Positions 7,526 to 14,984 of a stretch of DNA of 64,000 bases are shown one piece after another. Origin of the DNA: Amycolatopsis sp. FDAARGOS 1241 (GTDB lineage: Bacteria > Actinomycetota > Actinomycetes > Mycobacteriales > Pseudonocardiaceae); contig NZ_CP069526.1 in the NCBI RefSeq assembly GCF_016889705.1, forward strand, positions 3,596,001-3,660,000, written 5' to 3'. The stretch's first letter is position 1, and every line of letters starts with the position of its first letter. The translations under genes and the position numbers were made by a program. The notes under the pieces were generated by a model. That model was given only the letters and a program-made list of their open reading frames with translations, did no database searches and was not told the origin of the DNA.

Positions 7526-9169
7526 TTGCCACTCGCGCAGCTGCCGGACCACGACGCGAAACTCCGACCGCAGATCGCGGACTCCTGGCGTCGTTCGCAG
7601 CTGTTCGGGGTCGCACCCGATCTGGATCCCGGCGTCGTCTCCCTCGCGGACGTCGACGCGCACAGCCGGCTGATGGTCGCCGCCGGTCCGGTCCTGGACC
7701 GGCTCACGCGGCAGCTCGAAGGCACGCGCTTCTGCGTCCTGCTCGCCGATCGCGACTGCCGGCTCGTGTTCCGCTGGTTCGGGCACCGGCCGCTGCAGCT
7801 CGAACTGGAGAACATCGGCGTGCTGCTCGGTTCCCACTTCGCGGAGGGCCGCGTCGGCACCAATGCGCTGGGCACGCCCTGCGAATCCCGCCAGGCGGTG
7901 GTGATCCACGGCGCCGAGCACTACGCACACGCGCTCAAGCGGTTCAGCTGCTACGGCCACCCGATCCACCACCCGCTCACCGGCCGGCTCGACGGCGTCC
8001 TCGACATCACCGGCATGAGCGACGACGAGAACCCGTTGTTCAGACCGCTCGTCAGCCGCGCCGTCGCCGACATCCGCGACGTGATCGTCGAGGGTGCCCG
8101 CGCCGGCGAACGCCGGCTGTTCCTGGCTTTCCAGCACGCCACGCAACGCCGGTCGGCGCCGGTCGCGGTGCTCGGCGGCGACGTCGTGTTCGCCACCGAT
8201 GCGTGCATCGAACAGCTGCGCCCGGGCGATCCGGCCCTGCTGCGGACGCTGCTGCCCGACGTGCCCCGGCGCGGTGCCCTCACCGCGACGCTCGCGGTTG
8301 CCGACGGGATCGACGTCGCGGTCACCGCCGAACGCGTCGACGGCACGCCCGACGGCGCCGTGTTCCGGGTGTGCCGCACGACCGGGCGCTCCTTCGTTCC
8401 GCGCGCGGAAGCGCCGCGCACCGGCCGCGCCACACTGATCACCGGCGACCCGGGCACCGGCCGCTCGACCGTGGCGGGCGGCGCGGGCGGGGCGAGCGGC
8501 GTCGAGGTCCTCGGTGCGGCGACCGCGCTGCGGCTCGAGCCGCGCGCGTGGGCCGCCCGGTTCACCGACCTCACGGCGCGGCCGGGCACGACGGTCGTCG
8601 TCGATGACGTGCACCTGCTGCCCGAGACCTTCCTCGTCCCGCTCGCCGCCGCTCTGGACGACGGGTGCCCGGCGAAGCTGGTACTGACCACCTGCCCCGC
8701 CGACGAGCTGCCCGCGGCCGCCGCGGCCGTCGTCGCCCGCTGCGACGAAGCGCAGGTGTTGGCCCCGCTGCGCGAGCGCCCAGGCGAACTCCCGGCGCTG
8801 CTGTCGGCCATGATCCGCGCCGACCGGCCCGAGTGGCGGCCGCGGTTCACCGGCGGCGCCCTCGCCGCGCTGCGCGGGCACCCGTGGCCGGGGAACCTGC
8901 ACGAGCTGCGCTCCGTCGCACGGCACGTCAGCAGACTCCCGTGCACTGGGATCGTCGACCTCGCCCAGCTGCCGAAGCAGTACCGGTCGACCGCGAAAGC
9001 GCGCCGGCTGGGCGGAAGGGAGGCCGCTGAGCGCAACGCGATCGTCACCGCGCTGCGCTCGAATGCCGGGAACAAACTGCGGGCCGCGCGGGAGCTCGGG
9101 GTCAGCCGTACCACGCTGTACCGGCGCATGCAGGCGCTCGAGATCGCCGAGGACTGTCCAGTTCTGTAA
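7526..9169 (+). CDS. GAF/Fis-type transcriptional activator (AcoR-like, without sigma-54 contact motif)
   Basis: The 547-residue regulator has an N-terminal GAF-like sensor (about 60-200), a degenerate AAA-type middle (about 295-470) and a C-terminal Fis helix-turn-helix (KLRAARELGVSRTTLYRRM, about 515-535). The middle has TGDPGTGRSTV in the Walker A place, VVVDDVHLLP as a Walker B-like strand, and no GAFTGA loop. That fits actinomycetes, which lack sigma-54. The start is TTG at 7526 behind GGGAGGAG. Relatives control alcohol or diol dehydrogenase genes, and an NDMA-type alcohol dehydrogenase follows in the same direction, so it probably activates that operon in response to an alcohol or aldehyde (inference). 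Confidence 0.85.
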   Translation: MPLAQLPDHDAKLRPQIADSWRRSQLFGVAPDLDPGVVSLADVDAHSRLMVAAGPVLDRLTRQLEGTRFCVLLADRDCRLVFRWFGHRPLQLELENIGVLLGSHFAEGRVGTNALGTPCESRQAVVIHGAEHYAHALKRFSCYGHPIHHPLTGRLDGVLDITGMSDDENPLFRPLVSRAVADIRDVIVEGARAGERRLFLAFQHATQRRSAPVAVLGGDVVFATDACIEQLRPGDPALLRTLLPDVPRRGALTATLAVADGIDVAVTAERVDGTPDGAVFRVCRTTGRSFVPRAEAPRTGRATLITGDPGTGRSTVAGGAGGASGVEVLGAATALRLEPRAWAARFTDLTARPGTTVVVDDVHLLPETFLVPLAAALDDGCPAKLVLTTCPADELPAAAAAVVARCDEAQVLAPLRERPGELPALLSAMIRADRPEWRPRFTGGALAALRGHPWPGNLHELRSVARHVSRLPCTGIVDLAQLPKQYRSTAKARRLGGREAAERNAIVTALRSNAGNKLRAARELGVSRTTLYRRMQALEIAEDCPVL

Positions 9170-9229
9170 CAGTCCGACCCTTCGCCGCGGGGTGACCATG
9201 GCCTCGGCCCCGACCCGAGGAGGCGTCAG

Positions 9230-9313
9230 GTGACGGCAACGGTGCCCTCCGCCCTGCCGGCCGCGGTTGCCCACCTCCACCCGGCGACGAAAGCCGTCAC
9301 CATCGCGTCGTGA
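9230..9313 (+). CDS. possible 27-residue small protein ahead of the alcohol dehydrogenase
   Basis: A short frame starts with GTG at 9230, six bases after a strong GAGGAGG ribosome-binding site, and ends at 9313, 31 bp before the dehydrogenase. The peptide begins MTATVPSALPAAVAHL and ends KAVTIAS. It has no Cys and does not match the mycofactocin precursor MftA, which ends in a conserved Val-Tyr. It could be a leader peptide or a conserved small protein. Only the ribosome-binding site and position support it. Confidence 0.4.
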   Translation: MTATVPSALPAAVAHLHPATKAVTIAS

Positions 9314-9344
9314 CGCGATCCGTCCGAACAAAGGAGTTCAGGAG

Positions 9345-10466
9345 ATGAAGACGAAGGCAGCAGTCGTCTACGAGGTGGGCAAGCCCATCGAGATCGTCGA
9401 GCTCGACCTCGACGGACCGCAGCAGGGCGAGGTCCTCATCCGCTACACGCACGCCGGGCTGTGCCACTCCGACGTGCACATCGCGCACGGCGACCTCGAG
9501 GCGCGCCTGCCGATGGTGCTCGGGCACGAGGGCGCGGGCATCGTCGAGGACGTCGGCCCCGGCGTGACCCGGGTGAAGCCGGGGGACCACGTGGTCTGCT
9601 CGTTCATCCCGAACTGCGGCACGTGCCGGTGGTGCGCGACCGGCCAGCAGGCGATCTGCGACATGGGCGCCACGATCCTCGAGGGCTACCTGCCGGGGGA
9701 GCGGTTCCCCTTCAGCGGGCCGGGAGCGGTGCGCGAGTACGGCGCCATGTGCATGCTCGGCACGTTCAGCCAGTACTCGGTGATCCACCAGAACTCGGCG
9801 GTCAAGGTCGACGACGACCTCCCGCTCGACAAAGCCGTGCTGGTCGGGTGCGGCGTGCCGACGGGATGGGGCTCGGCCGTCAACGCCGCGGACGTGAAGC
9901 CGGGCGAGACGGTGATCGTGTCCGGCGTCGGCGGGATCGGGATCAACGCGGTGCAGGGCGCGCGATACGCCGGTGCGAAGAACGTCATCGCGCTGGACCC
10001 GTTGGAGAACAAGCGCGAGAAGGCGATGGAACTCGGCGCGACGCACGCCGTGGCCACGCCGGAGGAAGCGGCGGAGCTGGCGCAGTCGTTCACCAACGGC
10101 AACGGCGCGGACAAGACGATCGTCACCGCCGGGGTCGTCACCGAGGACATCGTCACCGGCGCGTTCAACGCGACGGGCAAGGGTGGCACGGTCGTGCTGA
10201 CGGGGCTGAACAAGCTGTCGGTCACCAACGTAACGCTGCCGGGCTCGATACTGACGCTGTTCAAGAAAACGGTGAAGGGCTCGCTGTTCGGTGACTGCAA
10301 CCCGACGACCGACATCCCCAAGATCCTCGGCCTGTACCAGAGCGGGGACCTCAAGCTCGACGAGATCATCACGCGCACGTACACGCTCGACGAGGTGAAC
10401 CAGGGCTACGACGACCTGCTCGAAGGTCGCAACGTCCGCGGCGTGCTGGTCCACGACGCGCCGTGA
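9345..10466 (+). CDS. NDMA-dependent (mycofactocin-associated) zinc alcohol dehydrogenase
   Basis: The 373-residue enzyme is a medium-chain zinc alcohol dehydrogenase. Catalytic zinc ligands are C40 in AGLCHSDVH and H61-E62 in LGHEGAG. The structural zinc lobe has four cysteines in CGTCRWC and the following AICD. The Rossmann motif is GVGGIGINA. Overall it resembles the NDMA-dependent alcohol dehydrogenases, which keep nicotinamide tightly bound and pass electrons to mycofactocin or an artificial acceptor. The ATG at 9345 follows AAGGAGTTCAGGAG. It is the first large gene of an operon with MoxR and VWA proteins, overlapping the next start by 4 bp. The substrate (primary alcohols or formaldehyde-type hydrates) is not determined. 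Confidence 0.88.
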   Translation: MKTKAAVVYEVGKPIEIVELDLDGPQQGEVLIRYTHAGLCHSDVHIAHGDLEARLPMVLGHEGAGIVEDVGPGVTRVKPGDHVVCSFIPNCGTCRWCATGQQAICDMGATILEGYLPGERFPFSGPGAVREYGAMCMLGTFSQYSVIHQNSAVKVDDDLPLDKAVLVGCGVPTGWGSAVNAADVKPGETVIVSGVGGIGINAVQGARYAGAKNVIALDPLENKREKAMELGATHAVATPEEAAELAQSFTNGNGADKTIVTAGVVTEDIVTGAFNATGKGGTVVLTGLNKLSVTNVTLPGSILTLFKKTVKGSLFGDCNPTTDIPKILGLYQSGDLKLDEIITRTYTLDEVNQGYDDLLEGRNVRGVLVHDAP

Positions 10467-11395
10467 GCGGTCTGCGTGCGGTGCGGGGGCCGGGTGAGCA
10501 GCCCGGCCCCCGGGCCTTCGGCCACGCGGTCGTCGGCCGGGAGCGGGAGATCGAGCTGCTGCTCGCCGGGCTCGACGCCGGGGCCCATGTCGTGCTGGAA
10601 GGGCCACCCGGCACCGGGAAGACCACGCTGCTGCGCGCGATCGCGGACCGGGACGGCACCGAGTTCGTGTTCGTGGAGGGCAACGCGGAGCTCACCCCCG
10701 CGCGGCTGATCGGGCACTTCGACCCGTCGCAGGTGCTCGCCAAGGGCTACACCGCCGAGACCTTTGTGGACGGTCCGCTCGTCGAAGCCCTGCGGTCCGG
10801 CGGGCTGCTCTACGTCGAGGAGGTCAACCGGGTCCCGGAGGAGACGCTCAACGTCCTCATCACCGTGATGTCCGAAGGCGAGCTGCACGTGCCACGGCTC
10901 GGCGTGCTCGTCGCGGCGGCGGGATTCCGGCTGGTGGCGGCGATGAACCCGTTCGACGCGATCGGCACGGCCCGCATCTCGGCGGCGGTGTACGACCGGG
11001 TCTGCCGCATCGTCATGGGGTACCAGACCCACGGCGAAGAGAGCGAGATCGTGGCGCGGCGCTCGCCCGAGGTGCCCGGGGCCTGGCGCGACCGGGTCGT
11101 GGACCTCGTGCGGCGCACGCGCGAGCACGACGACCTGCGCGTCGGTTCGTCGGTGCGCGGCGCGATCGACGTCGTGCGGGTGGCGGTGTCGCTCGCCCGG
11201 ATCCGCGACTCCGAACTGCTCGACTGGCAGGTCGGGTTCGACGCCGCGATGGTCGGGCTGTCCGGCCGGGTCGCCGTGCGCGAGGGGTGCGGCCGGACTG
11301 CCGAAGCGGTGATCGAGGAGCTCTACACGGCCGTGTTCGGGGCGAAACCCGCCGAGGGCGACCGCCGGGGAGGTGACTCGCCGGGGGAAGCGTGA
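10463..11395 (+). CDS. MoxR-type AAA+ ATPase (CbbQ/NirQ-like)
   Basis: The 310-residue AAA+ protein has Walker A GPPGTGKTT at 47-55, a Walker B-like LLYVEEVNR near 115-123 and sensor-1 asparagine in AAMNPFD near 155. This layout is that of the MoxR/CbbQ/GvpN group, cytosolic hexamers that pair with a VWA protein to remodel or load metal into target enzymes. The GTG start overlaps the dehydrogenase stop (GTGA), and its own stop overlaps the VWA start the same way. All three are therefore translationally coupled, and the dehydrogenase is the obvious client (inference). Confidence 0.88.
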   Translation: MSGLRAVRGPGEQPGPRAFGHAVVGREREIELLLAGLDAGAHVVLEGPPGTGKTTLLRAIADRDGTEFVFVEGNAELTPARLIGHFDPSQVLAKGYTAETFVDGPLVEALRSGGLLYVEEVNRVPEETLNVLITVMSEGELHVPRLGVLVAAAGFRLVAAMNPFDAIGTARISAAVYDRVCRIVMGYQTHGEESEIVARRSPEVPGAWRDRVVDLVRRTREHDDLRVGSSVRGAIDVVRVAVSLARIRDSELLDWQVGFDAAMVGLSGRVAVREGCGRTAEAVIEELYTAVFGAKPAEGDRRGGDSPGEA

Positions 11396-12324
11396 GCCCG
11401 CCACCGGCGGGCCCCTCCAAACCCCGGCCACGGCCCGGTTCCGGGGTGCGCAGCACCCCGCGCGCCGACCTGGCGAAGCAAGCGCGCTTCGGCGAGATCT
11501 CGCCCGAGGTGGGTGTGCTCGACGAGACCGCGTTCGACACGGTCTTCCGGGACGACCCCGACCAGGCGGTGTCGCTGCTGGTCGAAATGGCATCGGCCAC
11601 GGACGAGGAGCTGCGCGCCGCCGCCCGGCGGCTGGCGACCGGCCTCGTGCTCGACCTCGCCCGGCAGGCAGTGGCGAGGAGCCGCGGGGTCGGCCGCCTG
11701 TGCCACGTCCGAGCCGACCGCGGGGGTGAGCTGGACCTCGACGCGTCGATGCCGGAACTGCTCGACGCGGCGGCCGGGGCCCGCGCGCCCCGCCCGGACG
11801 AGCTCGTCGCCCGGCAGTGGGCCCGGCCGGAACTCGCGCTGTGCCTGCTGATCGACACGAGCGGTTCGATGACCGGCCGCCGCCTGGCCGCCGCCGCCGT
11901 GACCGCGGCTGCCTGCGCCTGGCGGGCACCCCGTGACCACGCCGTGGTCTCGTTCGCCCGGAAGACGGACGTCATCCGTCCACTGTGGTCGGTCCGTACG
12001 CGTGCCGCTGTCGTCGACTCGGTGCTGTCGCTGCGCGGCCACGGCGTCACCGCCTTGGCCACCGCGCTGCGCGAAGCGTCCCACCAGCTCACGGCTTCCC
12101 GTGCGGCCCGCAAGGTCGTGCTCCTGCTGTCCGACTGCCGCGCGACTGACGACGAGGATCCCGTCCCCGCGGCGCGGTCCTGCGAGGAGCTGCTCATCCT
12201 GGCGCCCGCGCAGGACTGCGAAGAGGCGGCGCACTTCGCCGCCCGGGCCGGGGCCCCGTGGCGACCCCTCAGCGGTCCTGCCGCCGCGCCCGCGGCGTTG
12301 GTGGAGCTGCTGGACCACCGCTGA
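11392..12324 (+). CDS. VWA-domain protein paired with the MoxR ATPase
   Basis: The 310-residue protein has an Arg/Pro-rich N-terminus, a helical middle and a C-terminal von Willebrand A domain (about 147-305). The domain carries an intact MIDAS DTSGS at residues 155-159 and a later conserved Thr in the GHGVTALATAL segment. Proteins of this kind (CbbO/NorD/CoxE-like) bind a divalent ion and bridge the MoxR ATPase to a substrate enzyme. The GTG start overlaps the ATPase stop by 4 bp. No signal peptide or membrane segment is visible, so it should be cytosolic. The 134 bp after it hold nothing I can identify. Confidence 0.87.
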   Translation: MSPPPAGPSKPRPRPGSGVRSTPRADLAKQARFGEISPEVGVLDETAFDTVFRDDPDQAVSLLVEMASATDEELRAAARRLATGLVLDLARQAVARSRGVGRLCHVRADRGGELDLDASMPELLDAAAGARAPRPDELVARQWARPELALCLLIDTSGSMTGRRLAAAAVTAAACAWRAPRDHAVVSFARKTDVIRPLWSVRTRAAVVDSVLSLRGHGVTALATALREASHQLTASRAARKVVLLLSDCRATDDEDPVPAARSCEELLILAPAQDCEEAAHFAARAGAPWRPLSGPAAAPAALVELLDHR

Positions 12325-12458
12325 TCCTCGTGCCGCGCGCGAGCGGAACGGGCCTCGGCCGATTCCCGCGGCATCGCCGACGTGCCGGCCGTCACCACCT
12401 GGGGCCGTGGCCATGGCAGTCCGCTGGTGTGGGCCGGCTGCGGATCGCCGCCCGACAG

Positions 12459-13748
12459 CTACTCGGGATCCGTGCCGCCGGAGGTGCGCCGGCGGCGGAT
12501 GAGCAGGCGGCCGATGAGGCCGATGGCGAAGACGGCCAGCCCGGCGATGATCGAGGGCCACGGGAGGGTCGCGACGAGCACGACGCAGCCGAGCAGGCCG
12601 AGCACGTGTAGCCAGCGGGGCCAGCGGCGGTGCGGCGCCTGCTGGGTGAAGGCCGAGGCGTTGGCGATGGCGTAGTAGACGAGCACGCCGAAGGAGGAGA
12701 ACCCGATCACACCGCGCAGGTCGACGGTCAGCACGAGCACCGACACGACGACGGCCAGCGCGAGTTCGGCGCGGTGGGGCACTCGGTAGCGGGGGTGCAC
12801 GGCGGCCAGCGGGCCGGGCAGGTCGCGGTTGCGGGCCATCGCGAGGCTGGTGCGTCCGATCCCGGCGATCAGCGCGAGCAGAGCGCCGAGGCTGGCGACG
12901 GCGCCGCCGATGCGGACCACGGGGGCCAGCCCACCGGCGCCCGCGTCGGTGACGGCCGTGGTGAGCGGGGCGGCGGATTCGGCGAGGCGCGCCGGTCCGG
13001 ACGCCAGTAGCGCGGCGACCCCGACGACCAGGTACACCAGCACGGCGATCCCCAGAGCGAGCGGGATCGCGCGGGGAATGGTGCGGGCGGGGTCTCGGAC
13101 TTCCTCGCCCATCGTGGCGATGCGCGCGTAGCCGGCGAAAGCGAAGAACAGCAACCCGGCGGCCTGCAGAATGCCGTACGCCCCACCGGAGGTCCACGTC
13201 CCGACGCCGCCGAGGTGCGCCGGGGAAGCCGAGCCGCCGAAGGCGATGCCGAGCACCACGGCCGCGAGCGCGACGAGGGTGATCGTGACCAGGATCCGCG
13301 TCAGTTGCGCGGTCCGGGTCACGCCGCGGGTGTTGAGCACGGCGAGGCCGAGCACTCCGGCGACGGCGACGAGGCGTTGCAGCCACCACGGCCCGGGCAC
13401 GGCATAGGTGGCGAAGGTCAGCGCCATCGCCGCGCACGAGGCGGTCTTGCCGATGACGAAGCCCCACCCGGCGGTGAACCCCCACCACGGCCCGAGGCGT
13501 TCCCGTCCGTAGGCGTAGGTGCCGCCGGACGTCGGGTACTGCGCGGCGAGCTGGGCCGAAGAGACCGCGTTGCAGTACGCGACGACTGCGGCCAGCACCA
13601 GCCCGATCAGCAGGCCGCTGCCGGCTGCTTTCGCGGCGGGTCCGAACGCGGCGTACACGCCGGCACCGATCATGGAGCCGAGGCCGATGACGACGGCGTC
13701 GCCGGTGCCCAGCCGCCGCGCGAGCGCGGGCGGGTTGCCGGTGGTCAT
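12459..13748 (-). CDS. APC-family amino acid permease
   Basis: The 429-residue membrane protein has about 12 hydrophobic segments and the APC N-terminal signature GDAVVIGLGSMIGAGVYAAFG, which forms the broken first helix and substrate site. A second conserved patch, YPTSGGTYAYGRERLGPWWG, follows near residue 75. It should import or exchange amino acids or amines across the cytoplasmic membrane. The ATG at 13748 follows GAGGAGAA. It is the last gene of a minus-strand run behind a VOC protein (28-bp gap) and an ArsR-ArsC fusion. Whether it carries an arsenic- or thiol-related compound is speculation, as nothing in the sequence fixes the substrate. Confidence 0.85.
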   Translation of the reverse strand: MTTGNPPALARRLGTGDAVVIGLGSMIGAGVYAAFGPAAKAAGSGLLIGLVLAAVVAYCNAVSSAQLAAQYPTSGGTYAYGRERLGPWWGFTAGWGFVIGKTASCAAMALTFATYAVPGPWWLQRLVAVAGVLGLAVLNTRGVTRTAQLTRILVTITLVALAAVVLGIAFGGSASPAHLGGVGTWTSGGAYGILQAAGLLFFAFAGYARIATMGEEVRDPARTIPRAIPLALGIAVLVYLVVGVAALLASGPARLAESAAPLTTAVTDAGAGGLAPVVRIGGAVASLGALLALIAGIGRTSLAMARNRDLPGPLAAVHPRYRVPHRAELALAVVVSVLVLTVDLRGVIGFSSFGVLVYYAIANASAFTQQAPHRRWPRWLHVLGLLGCVVLVATLPWPSIIAGLAVFAIGLIGRLLIRRRRTSGGTDPE

Positions 13749-13776
13749 GATGTGGGGTTCTCCTCGGGAACTCGGG

Positions 13777-14166
13777 TCAGGTCCTGGGCTGGAACAGCTC
13801 GACGGGGTTCCCCGCGGGGTCGTCCAGCACGATCTGGCGGCCGCCGGGGCCGGTGACGACGTCGCTGCGGAACTCGACACCCGCTGTGCGCAGCCGGGCG
13901 ACCTCGGCGTCGATGTCTTCGACGATCAGGTGGATGCGGTTCCAGCCACCCGGGCCGGGTTTCGTGCCGTCCGGCATCGCGCGGCCGGCCGAGCTCGCAG
14001 GGCCGCTGAGCAGCAGCCGCAGGTTGCCGCGGGTCACGTCGGCGAACGCGGGGGCGAAGTGCGTCCGCACGGTGAACCCGAGGTGCCGGGTGTAGAAGGC
14101 GATCGCGGCGTCGACGTCGTCGACGAGGTAGCGCACGCTCACCAGGGTTTCCAGGTCGGTCGTCAT
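13777..14166 (-). CDS. VOC-family (glyoxalase/bleomycin-resistance fold) protein
   Basis: The 129-residue protein has two beta-alpha-beta-beta-beta modules: VSVRYLVDDVDAAIAFYTRHL at the start, and IHLIVEDIDAEVARLRTAGV with the closing DDPAGNPVELFQ. Potential metal ligands include the His of IHLIVED and the Glu of NPVELFQ. It lacks the vicinal cysteines of ArsI carbon-arsenic lyases, so an arsenical substrate is not supported despite its position. Its ATG overlaps the stop of the ArsR-ArsC gene (ATGA), so the two are translationally coupled. Glyoxalase-like, dioxygenase-like and binding-protein functions all remain possible. Confidence 0.82.
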   Translation of the reverse strand: MTTDLETLVSVRYLVDDVDAAIAFYTRHLGFTVRTHFAPAFADVTRGNLRLLLSGPASSAGRAMPDGTKPGPGGWNRIHLIVEDIDAEVARLRTAGVEFRSDVVTGPGGRQIVLDDPAGNPVELFQPRT

Positions 14167-14933
14167 GGTCGGCTCTCCTCAGCGTCGGTGGTGAGGGACA
14201 GCGGCAGGAACCGGATCCGGGTGTCCAGCTCGGCGGCGGTGCGCTGGAACGCGGGCAGGGTGTCCCCGCCGGGATCGGGTTCCCGGGCCGGATCGGGCAG
14301 GCTCCAGTGGATCGTCACAGGCCGGCCGGGGAACCGCGGGCGGACCTCGCGGACCCGGTCGCACAGGCTGACCACCCAGTCGAACCGCTTGTCCCGCACC
14401 GCATCCAAATGGGTCGGCTCGTGTTCGAGCGTGATGCCGTACTCAGCGGCCACGCGCACGGCGTCCGGGTGCAGCGGTTTCGGGTGGCTGCCGGCACTGG
14501 CCACCTCGACCGCGCCCCGGGACCGGTGCCGCAGCAGTGCTTCCGCCAGGGGGGAGCGCCCGCTGTTGCCGGTGCACAAGAACAACACCCGTGCGCGCGC
14601 GGAACGCCGCCGGCCGGTCGCAGGCGAGCCGATCGCCGGGTGCAGCGCTGCCCCGGCCTCGGCCCACGCGTCGGCGCATCGGGCGAGGTCGAGGTGGTAG
14701 TAGCTGTCGCGCCCGTCGTAGTTGCTGCGCCGCGCGGTCACCACTCCCGCCGCTCGCAGTTGCCGCAGGTGGTAGGACACGAGGTTCTGCGGCTGCCCGA
14801 GCGCCGCGACCAATTCCCGCACTCGCCGGTCGCTGCCGGCCAGCTCACGCGCCAGCCGCCAGCGCACCGGATCGGCGAGCAGCCGCACGAACGGCGGCGG
14901 CCCATCGGACGACAACACCGCTTGAAAATACAT
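14163..14933 (-). CDS. ArsR-family regulator fused to arsenate reductase (ArsR-ArsC fusion)
   Basis: The 256-residue fusion has an N-terminal winged helix (about 12-90, with VSYHLRQLRAAGVV as recognition region) and a C-terminal low-molecular-weight phosphatase-type arsenate reductase (about 114-250). The reductase begins VLFLCTGNSGRS, which holds the CX5R catalytic loop with Cys120, and carries a DP-type acid loop in SLPDPA. The reductase should convert arsenate to arsenite using a thiol donor, while the N-domain represses its own operon. The ATG at 14933 was chosen, with an alternative TTG one codon earlier. A perfect inverted repeat overlaps the start. No cysteine pair typical of As(III) sensing is obvious in the N-domain, so the inducer is uncertain. 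Confidence 0.87.
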   Translation of the reverse strand: MYFQAVLSSDGPPPFVRLLADPVRWRLARELAGSDRRVRELVAALGQPQNLVSYHLRQLRAAGVVTARRSNYDGRDSYYHLDLARCADAWAEAGAALHPAIGSPATGRRRSARARVLFLCTGNSGRSPLAEALLRHRSRGAVEVASAGSHPKPLHPDAVRVAAEYGITLEHEPTHLDAVRDKRFDWVVSLCDRVREVRPRFPGRPVTIHWSLPDPAREPDPGGDTLPAFQRTAAELDTRIRFLPLSLTTDAEESRP

Positions 14934-14948
14934 CAACCTCGTTTGATG
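14931..14948. promoter_or_regulatory. inverted-repeat operator overlapping the arsR-arsC start
   Basis: CATCAA at 14931-14936 and TTGATG at 14943-14948 form a perfect 6-bp inverted repeat with a 6-bp spacer. It overlaps the translation start of the ArsR fusion. This size and spacing fit an ArsR-family operator, so autorepression is likely (inference). Confidence 0.55.
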
Positions 14949-14984
14949 AATCTACCCCTGAGGGCCGCGATTGCGTTCGGCGGT

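Noticed and set aside
9230..9313. Small ORF as the mycofactocin precursor MftA
   Set aside because: MftA ends in a conserved Val-Tyr after a Gly-rich stretch. This peptide ends in AIAS-like residues and has no Tyr.
13777..14166. VOC protein as an ArsI carbon-arsenic lyase
   Set aside because: Position beside ArsR-ArsC is suggestive, but the protein has no cysteine at all, so the vicinal thiols needed by ArsI are missing.
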